Positions 30,407 through 37,033 of a DNA stretch of 64,000 nucleotides are shown piece after piece. The notes under the pieces were generated by a model. The model saw only the letters and a program-made list of their open reading frames with translations. It did not search any database and was not told the DNA's origin. The stretch comes from Microbulbifer agarilyticus S89 (GTDB taxonomy: Bacteria; Pseudomonadota; Gammaproteobacteria; Pseudomonadales; Cellvibrionaceae), in the NCBI RefSeq assembly GCF_000220505.1, contig NZ_AFPJ01000034.1:1-64000 (forward strand), read 5' to 3'. The translations under genes were made by a program, and so were the position numbers. Within the stretch, counting starts at the first letter, position 1. Every line of letters begins with the position of its first letter.

Positions 30407-31546
30407 TTAAGGAGCCGGTGCCGTCACGTCATCGGGTCTTTCTGAGACGACGGCGCGGGTGGCAAGGATGTCGCCTTTCCGAATATAGGTGATCGTTACG
30501 ACTTCCCCGGGGCGCAGTGTGGCCATTGCCGCGTACCCGTGAACGCCATCATTAATCGGGGTGGCGTTGATGTGAGTGATTACGTCACCGGGTTTTAGTC
30601 CTGCCTGGTGGGCCGGCCCCCGCTTATCGACCCCTAACACGATAACGCCATTGGTCGAAGGTAGGTTGAGCGAGCGTGCAAGTTTCGGATTCAGGTTGTC
30701 GGCGTCAATACCGAGCCAGCCGGGAACGACCCGTCCGAACTCGATAATGTCCTGCATCACTTTTAGGGCAATGTTTGATGGGATCGCGAAGCTGATGCCG
30801 CTGGTGGAGGCGGCTTGGTCAAGGACTCGTGTATTGATGCCAAGGAGTTTGCCGTGGGCATCGACTAGCGCGCCGCCAGAGTTACCGGGGTTAATCGCAG
30901 CATCAGTTTGCAGGAAGTTCTGTAAATAGTCGCCGACACCAGTGTTGCGCAGGTCGCGCTCGGTGGCACTGATAATGCCTTGGGTAACCGTCTGTCCGAC
31001 CCCCCAGGGATTGCCGATGGCCAGTACAACGTCGCCGACCTGCGCCTGATCCGGGTCGCCCACCTCGATAGCGGTCAGGTTGGGGAGGTCGATCTTGAGG
31101 ACCGCAAGATCAAACTCTGCCGAGGCACCGACCAAGCTGACCTGCCCCTCGCGGCCGTCAGCCAGCACCACAGATACCTGCTCGGCACCGGAGATTACAT
31201 GGAAGTTGGTCAGTAAATATCCATCCTCGCTGACGATAACACCGGAGCCGAGGCTTTGTTGCAGGCGCTCTCGCTCCAGAGGAGTCATTCTGTTCAGGAA
31301 ATAAGGGAACAGCGGGTGTGTGGCCAATGGATGGTTGCGCAAGGGTATCCGGCTAAACACGTTTACCACCGCGGGGCCCGCTAAATTGACTGCTGCGGCA
31401 TAAGACACTGGGCCGGAGGCGGCGCCCGTAGCGGGGGTGTTGACTGTCCCGCGCAGGTGCGGGAACACCAGTAGCAGCGCCGCGGCCACCGCAAGGCCGA
31501 TTACGGCGGGGATGGCCCAGTCTTGCACAAATCGTTGTAATGACAC
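30407..31546 (-). CDS. algW: Periplasmic site-1 serine protease, DegS/AlgW
   Basis: A 379-residue, inner-membrane-anchored trypsin-like protease with one PDZ domain. The TM anchor spans about 11-29. The catalytic triad is His116 (TNFHVI), Asp146 (EFDLAVL) and Ser223 (NPGNSGGALV). The PDZ is at about 270-365. One PDZ rather than two, together with the anchor, separates it from DegP. In relatives it cleaves the anti-sigma factor (RseA/MucA) on envelope stress. Divergent from sat. Confidence 0.92.
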   Translation of the reverse strand: MSLQRFVQDWAIPAVIGLAVAAALLLVFPHLRGTVNTPATGAASGPVSYAAAVNLAGPAVVNVFSRIPLRNHPLATHPLFPYFLNRMTPLERERLQQSLGSGVIVSEDGYLLTNFHVISGAEQVSVVLADGREGQVSLVGASAEFDLAVLKIDLPNLTAIEVGDPDQAQVGDVVLAIGNPWGVGQTVTQGIISATERDLRNTGVGDYLQNFLQTDAAINPGNSGGALVDAHGKLLGINTRVLDQAASTSGISFAIPSNIALKVMQDIIEFGRVVPGWLGIDADNLNPKLARSLNLPSTNGVIVLGVDKRGPAHQAGLKPGDVITHINATPINDGVHGYAAMATLRPGEVVTITYIRKGDILATRAVVSERPDDVTAPAP

Positions 31547-31569
31547 CGAAGGCTCCTTGGTTTGGGGTC

Positions 31570-31575
31570 ATTATA
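31570..31575 (-). promoter_or_regulatory. Candidate -10 box for the algW-type gene
   Basis: Perfect TATAAT on the minus strand, 24 bases upstream of the gene start. The corresponding -35 position has only a poor match (GAGGAC), so this may be an extended or activated promoter. Confidence 0.45.
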
Positions 31576-31632
31576 CGTCTTTCGGTTCTGGTGTCCTCAT
31601 CAGAAGTTCTAGCCCGGTGGTGATCCAGACCC

Positions 31633-31660
31633 TTGGTATGGCGTCGCGAATGCGTATAAT
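31633..31660 (+). promoter_or_regulatory. Sigma-70 promoter of sat
   Basis: TTGGTA at 31633-31638 and a perfect TATAAT at 31655-31660, with a 16-base spacer. The expected transcription start lies about 40 bases before the sat ATG. Confidence 0.7.
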
Positions 31661-31706
31661 GTGGCGCTCAAAAATTTCGTCTGGTTCCTCATTTTCAGGA
31701 GTATCT

Positions 31707-32897
31707 ATGTCCCTGGTTCGTCCACACGGCAGTGTCGAGCTGCAGCCGCGCTTTGTTTACGATGCCGAGCGCCATCACCAGCTCGCGCACGAAGCGGAGT
31801 CCCTGCCTTCCATTGTTGTAAGCTCCGCGGCGGCGGCGAATGCGGTGATGTTGGGTGCAGGTTATTTCAACCCGCTGCACGGCTATATGAACCTCGCGGA
31901 CACCCTGAGTGTGGCCGAGACTCTGCGCACTGTGGACGGCCTGTTCTGGCCGGTGCCTGTGGTGAATATGGTCGAAGATACGGCCGCGATCGCCGGTGCC
32001 AAGCGCATTGCCCTGCGTGATCCGAACGTTGAGGGCAACCCGGTGCTGGCGGTGATGGACGTTGACGCCATCGAAACAGTGACCGACGAGCAGGTAAATA
32101 CCATTGCCGAGCACGTGTTCGGTACCCTGGATGACGCCCACCCCGGTGTTGCGACCTTCAAGGGTGCAGGTCGTCAGTTGATCTCCGGTTCCATTGAAGT
32201 GCTCAACTTCAGCTACTTCCAGGCGGACTTCCCGGATACTTTCCGTACCGCGGTGGAAATCCGCAATGAATTTGTGGAACACGGTTGGAGCAAGGTTGTT
32301 GCTTTCCAGACCCGTAACCCCATGCACCGTGCCCACGAAGAGTTGTGCAAAATGGCACTGGAAGCGGTCGATGCGGACGGTGTACTTATCCACATGCTGC
32401 TGGGCCAGTTGAAGCCGGGTGATATCCCTGCGCACGTGCGCGATGCCGCTATCCGCAAAATGGTGGAAGACTACTTCCCCAAAAACACCGTGATGGTGAC
32501 CGGATATGGTTTCGACATGCTGTACGCGGGCCCACGTGAAGCGGTTCTGCACGCGGTATTCCGCCAAAACTGTGGCTGCAGCCACCTGATTGTTGGTCGC
32601 GACCATGCCGGTGTTGGTGATTACTATGGTGCGTTCGATGCGCAGACCATCTTCGACGACAAGGTGCCCGAGGGTGCGCTGGAGATTGAAATCTTCCGTG
32701 CAGACCACACCGCTTACTCGAAGAAACTGAACCGTGTCGTCATGATGCGTGACGTGCCGGATCACTCCAAGGAAGACTTCATTTTGCTGTCAGGCACCAA
32801 GGTGCGCGAAATGCTGGGTAACGGCGTTGCGCCGCCCCCGGAATTTTCCCGCCCAGAGGTCGCACAGATCCTGATGGATTATTACCAGAACCTGTAA
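31707..32897 (+). CDS. sat: Sulfate adenylyltransferase, single-subunit Sat type
   Basis: ATP sulfurylase: sulfate + ATP to APS + PPi. 396 residues. ATG at 31707 follows a CAGGAG ribosome site; the longer open frame runs back through the algW promoter and is not coding. Active-site motifs are QTRNP at 201-205 and HRAH at 207-210, plus the later GRDHAGVG. There is no APS kinase domain. This is the homomeric Sat family, not the CysDN heterodimer usual in many gammaproteobacteria. Confidence 0.95.
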   Translation: MSLVRPHGSVELQPRFVYDAERHHQLAHEAESLPSIVVSSAAAANAVMLGAGYFNPLHGYMNLADTLSVAETLRTVDGLFWPVPVVNMVEDTAAIAGAKRIALRDPNVEGNPVLAVMDVDAIETVTDEQVNTIAEHVFGTLDDAHPGVATFKGAGRQLISGSIEVLNFSYFQADFPDTFRTAVEIRNEFVEHGWSKVVAFQTRNPMHRAHEELCKMALEAVDADGVLIHMLLGQLKPGDIPAHVRDAAIRKMVEDYFPKNTVMVTGYGFDMLYAGPREAVLHAVFRQNCGCSHLIVGRDHAGVGDYYGAFDAQTIFDDKVPEGALEIEIFRADHTAYSKKLNRVVMMRDVPDHSKEDFILLSGTKVREMLGNGVAPPPEFSRPEVAQILMDYYQNL

Positions 32898-32941
32898 TTC
32901 GCAGTGTGGTACAGGTCGCTCGCGCTATGCAGGGCGGGGGC

Positions 32942-32979
32942 GACACAAAAAAGGCGGGGTAACCCGCCTTTTTTGTGTC
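32942..32979. terminator. Bidirectional rho-independent terminator
   Basis: A perfect inverted repeat of 17 bases on each side (32942-32958 and 32963-32979) with loop GTAA. The GC core GGCGGG/CCCGCC is flanked by A6 and T6. It separates the convergent sat and zapG genes. Confidence 0.95.
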
Positions 32980-33063
32980 TTGTTGTATGTATTCGTGTTT
33001 TGAATCCGGGTCGGTGCGCGTTCGCACTATTTGGGCCCCGCATGATAGGGGCCCAGCATGGAC

Positions 33064-33534
33064 TCAGCGGTGAGAAACCCCTTCCTGCGCCGGTGTTGGG
33101 GGCGGTGCGGCGGCTTCTTTCTCCAGGCCGAACTCCTCCGACAGGGTACCTTTGGCGCCAGGCTCTTTGGGGGCCCAGTCGCGAGGGGGCAGTACGTTCA
33201 GGTCGTCCTTGCTGTCACTGAGCTGGCCGCTGCCTGCTTCCAGCATCTGCCGGCCAATATCCTGGCTCGACAGGCGCATCGCGCTATTCGCCAGGTATTC
33301 GTGAACATCCCGGTAGCTTTCGGTGAGGTTGTGGACGAGCTGCGCCGTCTGATCAAAATGTTCGTTCACCTGCAGCTGGAAGTCTTCCAGCTTGGTGTTG
33401 GCTTCCTTTAGGCGCAATTCCAGTTCCCGGGTGCGATCAATGCTCTGGCGTCCGCGAGTTGCGAGAAATGCCAGCAATGCGCCGAGGGTCAGGCCAATCA
33501 CGCCCACCAGAATTAAAACCGAAGTTGAGTGCAC
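33064..33534 (-). CDS. zapG: ZapG (YhcB, DUF1043) inner-membrane protein
   Basis: A 156-residue protein with one N-terminal TM helix (LILVGVIGLTLGALLAFLA) and a cytoplasmic coiled coil, then a Pro/Glu-rich tail. YhcB/ZapG links envelope growth and division. The GTG at 33534 is preceded by GGAGGA; the in-frame TTG 12 codons upstream reads through that ribosome site. Divergent from zapE, as in many relatives. Confidence 0.88.
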   Translation of the reverse strand: MHSTSVLILVGVIGLTLGALLAFLATRGRQSIDRTRELELRLKEANTKLEDFQLQVNEHFDQTAQLVHNLTESYRDVHEYLANSAMRLSSQDIGRQMLEAGSGQLSDSKDDLNVLPPRDWAPKEPGAKGTLSEEFGLEKEAAAPPPTPAQEGVSHR

Positions 33535-33770
33535 GATACTTCCTCCTCTTAGAAAAATGGCACCGGCCAATCCGTGGCGGCGATCTTATTATACGCAATT
33601 CCACCCGCTACGCTGTGGCGGCGTTTGTGCCAATTTGTGGGGGATTTGGTAAAGTGCGCGCCAGTCGAACTGTAGTCGACTCTTCCGCTTGAATTTGTGG
33701 TGCCAAGTATGGGTGCCACTGGTCGCTCTTTGGCAGTGTCGCCTTTATATTAATGAACGGTTTCTCTTAG

Positions 33771-34919
33771 ATGGTCACGGAACAGCATCAGACTGCCTCA
33801 TCAGCGTCTTCGCGGCGCCTATCTCCCATGGAGCGTTACCAGCGCGACCTACAGCGTCCCGATTTTGTCGCAGATCCTGCGCAGAAGGCTGCGGTGGAGG
33901 AGTTACAGGATTTATATGAGCGTCTGATTGCGGGTGCGCAAGAGTGTGGTTTGATCGCGCGGGTGCGTCGCCTGTGGCGCGGGACGCAAGCGCCAGAGAA
34001 GGGCTTGTACTTCTGGGGTGGTGTCGGCCGCGGTAAGACCTACCTGATGGACGCCTTTTATGAGTCGCTACCCTTCGAGCGTAAGCAGCGCACCCACTTT
34101 CACCGCTTCATGCGCGAGGTTCACCGCCAGTTAAAGTCCCTGGCGGGGCAAAAGAACCCACTGGAAAAGGTGGCGGATCGTATTGCGGAGCGCGCGCGCG
34201 TGCTGTGTTTTGACGAGTTTTTTGTGTCAGACATTACCGATGCAATGATCCTTGCCAATCTGCTGCAGGAGCTGTTCCAGCGCGGAGTTACCCTGGTGGC
34301 AACCTCCAATATCGTGCCCGAGGGCCTATATCGCGACGGCCTGCAGCGTGCGCGCTTCCTGCCTGCGATTGATTTACTGCTGGCGCATACCAAGGTCGTC
34401 AATGTGGATAACGGGGTGGACTATCGTTTGCGCGCCCTGGAAATGGCCGAGCTGTACCACAGCCCGCTGGATAACGATGCGGATGCCAGCCTGGCGCGCT
34501 CCTTTAATAGCCTGATTGTGGAAGGGGCTGAGGTGCGCGAGCAGGTCACCCTGGATATCGAGGGGCGTCCTATTGTTGCTGTGCGTATCGCCGATGATGT
34601 GGCGTGGTTTGAGTTTGCCGAATTGTGCGACGGGCCGCGCTCCCAGAATGACTACATCGAGCTGGCGCGTGAGTTTCATACGGTGCTGCTGGCGAATATC
34701 CCGCAGTTCAATGAGCGTACCGAGAGTCAGGCGCGGCGCTTTATCAATTTGATCGATGAGTTTTATGACCGTGGCGTCAACCTGGTGGTGTCGGCGGCGG
34801 AGCCCATTGAGCGTCTTTACGGCGGGCGTCAGCTGCGCTTTGAATTTGAGCGCACGGTGAGTCGCTTGCAGGAGATGCAATCCCGCGAGTATCTGGCGCA
34901 GCCGCACCGTGCGGAATAG
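33771..34919 (+). CDS. zapE: Cell division protein ZapE (AFG1-like ATPase)
   Basis: A P-loop AFG1/ZapE ATPase of 382 residues that affects Z-ring stability. Walker A is GGVGRGKT at 83-90, Walker B LCFDEFFVSD, followed by an SNIVPEGLYRDGLQRARFLP segment diagnostic of the family. The ribosome site at ATG 33771 is weak; ATG at 33828 (MERYQRD) is an alternative. It lies upstream of rplM, the conserved order. Confidence 0.93.
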   Translation: MVTEQHQTASSASSRRLSPMERYQRDLQRPDFVADPAQKAAVEELQDLYERLIAGAQECGLIARVRRLWRGTQAPEKGLYFWGGVGRGKTYLMDAFYESLPFERKQRTHFHRFMREVHRQLKSLAGQKNPLEKVADRIAERARVLCFDEFFVSDITDAMILANLLQELFQRGVTLVATSNIVPEGLYRDGLQRARFLPAIDLLLAHTKVVNVDNGVDYRLRALEMAELYHSPLDNDADASLARSFNSLIVEGAEVREQVTLDIEGRPIVAVRIADDVAWFEFAELCDGPRSQNDYIELAREFHTVLLANIPQFNERTESQARRFINLIDEFYDRGVNLVVSAAEPIERLYGGRQLRFEFERTVSRLQEMQSREYLAQPHRAE

Positions 34920-35011
34920 GTGTTCTCTCCTTATATAGCGAACGGCGCAGGGAGGGGTTGTGAGGGTGTCTGGAGCGAGACGGGCTGTTCACAAGTTGCT
35001 CAATTTTGTGC

Positions 35012-35040
35012 TTGAAAACCCCATGGCGCTTATGTAGTAT
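35012..35040 (+). promoter_or_regulatory. Sigma-70 promoter of rplM-rpsI
   Basis: TTGAAA at 35012-35017 and TAGTAT at 35035-35040, with a 17-base spacer. The roughly 50-base leader before rplM could carry autogenous control, but no L13-binding structure is evident to me. Confidence 0.65.
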
Positions 35041-35099
35041 TCGCGCTCTTTTCGTGGGACGGCCCCCATTTCGGGAGCCATATACAGGTGTTTTATAAC

Positions 35100-35528
35100 A
35101 TGAAGACTTACAGTGCCAAGCCAGAAGCGGTCACTCGCGACTGGTACATTGTTGACGCTGCGGACAAGACTCTCGGCCGTATTTCCGCCGAGATCGCCCA
35201 CCGCCTGCGCGGCAAGCACAAGCCTGAATATACGCCCCACGTGGACACCGGTGACTACATCGTAGTAATCAACGCCGAAAAGGTCCGCGTGACCGGCAAT
35301 AAGGCCAAAGACAAGATCTACCACAGCCACTCCGGCTACCCTGGTGGTCTTAAATCCATCAGCTTTGAGAAGCTGATCGACAAGGCGCCTGAGCGCACTA
35401 TCCAAAGTGCTGTGAAAGGCATGCTCCCTAAGGGCCCACTGGGTCGCGCCATGTTCAAGAAATTGAAGGTGTACAAGGGTAGCGAACATCCTCATGCGGC
35501 CCAGCAGCCGATTGAACTGTCGATCTAA
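35100..35528 (+). CDS. rplM: 50S ribosomal protein L13
   Basis: A 142-residue ribosomal protein starting [27 protein letters not shown] at ATG 35100, with the family [35 protein letters not shown]. Directly followed by rpsI. The open frame extends four codons upstream but MKTYSAK is the conserved start. Confidence 0.98.
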   Translation: MKTYSAKPEAVTRDWYIVDAADKTLGRISAEIAHRLRGKHKPEYTPHVDTGDYIVVINAEKVRVTGNKAKDKIYHSHSGYPGGLKSISFEKLIDKAPERTIQSAVKGMLPKGPLGRAMFKKLKVYKGSEHPHAAQQPIELSI

Positions 35529-35542
35529 ACGGAATCATTCTC

Positions 35543-35935
35543 ATGGCAACTACTCAATACTACGGTACCGGCCGCCGCAAGACCTCCACCGCTCGCGTAT
35601 TTATCGCGCAGGGTGAAGGTAAAATCAGCGTTAACGGTCGTACCCTGGACGAATACTTCGGCCGCGAAGTGGCGCGCATGATCGTGCGTCAGCCGCTGGA
35701 AATGGTCGATATGGTCGAGAAATTCGACATCAATGTAACTGTGAAGGGCGGCGGTTCCTTCGGTCAGGCGGGCGCTATCCGTCACGGCCTGACCCGCGCT
35801 CTGATGCAGTATGACGAGTCTCTGCGTCAGCCGCTGCGTGCAGCTGGTTACGTAACTCGCGACGCTCGTGCAGTTGAGCGTAAGAAAGTCGGTCTGCGCA
35901 AAGCGCGTAAGAAGCCGCAATTCTCCAAGCGTTAA
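35543..35935 (+). CDS. rpsI: 30S ribosomal protein S9
   Basis: A 130-residue ribosomal protein with the [13 protein letters not shown]-terminus and the basic C-terminal tail ending KPQFSKR that reaches the P-site tRNA. 14 bases downstream of rplM; ends at a strong terminator. Confidence 0.98.
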   Translation: MATTQYYGTGRRKTSTARVFIAQGEGKISVNGRTLDEYFGREVARMIVRQPLEMVDMVEKFDINVTVKGGGSFGQAGAIRHGLTRALMQYDESLRQPLRAAGYVTRDARAVERKKVGLRKARKKPQFSKR

Positions 35936-35955
35936 GCGAGAATTACTTTTTTCTG

Positions 35956-35981
35956 GCCCGGCTTATGCCGGGCTTTTTTTT
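35956..35981 (+). terminator. Rho-independent terminator after rpsI
   Basis: GCCCGGC (35956-35962), loop TTAT, GCCGGGC (35967-35973), then eight T residues. Confidence 0.95.
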
Positions 35982-36433
35982 GTTCGCGTTTTTGTGATTG
36001 TGTCGATTGGGTGCTGGCTGCTGGGCAAAAAGTCGCCAGTTGGCCGCGGGATTACCGACGTTCGCCGAGGTATTCACCTTGTATCAAATTGGCATTTTCT
36101 TTAACATTGCGCGAATTTCTATCCGCTTGCACCTGGGGTTTGGCCATTTTGTCTTATGGTCGAGCAGGCGGGCCAGTTGTAGGGGAGTTTCTGTTTTAAG
36201 TCTCTGATTATGTGACGGTAGGACATTTATCGTCACACGGGCGCTCTGTTCTCTCTGGTTTTCGGCCATTGGAGCTGTATCGTCACTGCCAACGCGCGGG
36301 CTACCCTGATTTACCTGCGTGCCGTGGTGTTTTGGATTCTTGACAGACATTTTCCGGAATTTTGGGTTTGGGCCAGTCAGTCTCGAGCTTGCATATGGCA
36401 GGTTACGGGGCGCTGTGATGGGAGATCTACGTC
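35982..36433 (+). other. Leader/promoter region of the petABC operon
   Basis: About 450 bases without a credible gene. It contains an inverted repeat TGTGACG-N13-CGTCACA at 36211-36237 and a TTGACA at 36340-36345 without a good -10 partner. Short open frames here (for example 36084-36350 minus) show no family resemblance or ribosome site. Confidence 0.5.
36211..36237. repeat. Inverted repeat upstream of petA
   Basis: TGTGACG at 36211-36217 and CGTCACA at 36231-36237, with 13 bases between. This could be a dimeric regulator site or an RNA hairpin. The spacing does not match CRP or FNR (6 and 4 bases). Confidence 0.45.
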
Positions 36434-37033
36434 ATGAGTGATGACGGTGTAAATGTGGGGCGTCGTCGATTCCTGACTGCCGCTACCTCCGTTGTGGGTG
36501 GTGCCGGGGCAGTAGGGGTCGCTGTACCTTTTGTCGCCTCCTGGAATCCGAGTGCCAAGGCTAAGGCCGCCGGCGCACCAGTTAAGTACAACATTGCCAA
36601 GCTGGAGCCGGGCCAGATGGTCACCGTTGAGTGGCGCGGTAAGCCTGTCTATGTGGTGCGTCGTACCCAGGAAGTTCTGGATAACCTGACGAAGGTTGAT
36701 CCGTTCCTGCGTGATCCTGAGTCTCAGGAATCTTCCCAGCCGACGTATGTTGATCCGGAAAATCGTGCCATCAAGCCACAGATTCTGGTGCTTGTCGGTC
36801 TCTGTACGCACCTGGGCTGTGCGCCCATGTACCGCCCGGAAGTTGGCACTGCCGACCTCGGCGGTGATCAGTGGCAGGGTGGTTTCTTCTGTGCCTGTCA
36901 CGGCTCCAAGTATGACCTGGCTGGCCGTGTTTATACCGGTGTTCCGGCTCCGCTGAATATGGAAGTACCTCCCTATTCCTACGATGGGGATGACGTAATC
37001 GTAATTGGCGTAGATCAGGAGGGCGCTGCATGA
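36434..37033 (+). CDS. petA: Ubiquinol-cytochrome c reductase Rieske subunit
   Basis: A 199-residue Rieske protein of complex III. A twin-arginine-type N-terminus (GRRRFLTA) leads into a single TM anchor. Cluster ligands are Cys124 and His126 (CTHLGC) and Cys153 and His156 (CACHGS), with the disulfide pair Cys129/Cys155. ATG has a GGGAGAT ribosome site and the gene overlaps the next one by 4 bases (ATGA). Confidence 0.97.
   Translation: MSDDGVNVGRRRFLTAATSVVGGAGAVGVAVPFVASWNPSAKAKAAGAPVKYNIAKLEPGQMVTVEWRGKPVYVVRRTQEVLDNLTKVDPFLRDPESQESSQPTYVDPENRAIKPQILVLVGLCTHLGCAPMYRPEVGTADLGGDQWQGGFFCACHGSKYDLAGRVYTGVPAPLNMEVPPYSYDGDDVIVIGVDQEGAA

Noticed and set aside
31437..31706. N-terminal extension of the ATP sulfurylase frame
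   Set aside because: The extension runs through the algW start and both promoters. The family N-terminus and a good ribosome site fit ATG 31707.
35041..35099. Possible L13 autoregulatory leader before rplM
   Set aside because: The leader is short and I could not draw a structure matching the known enterobacterial L13 leader; kept only as the promoter entry.
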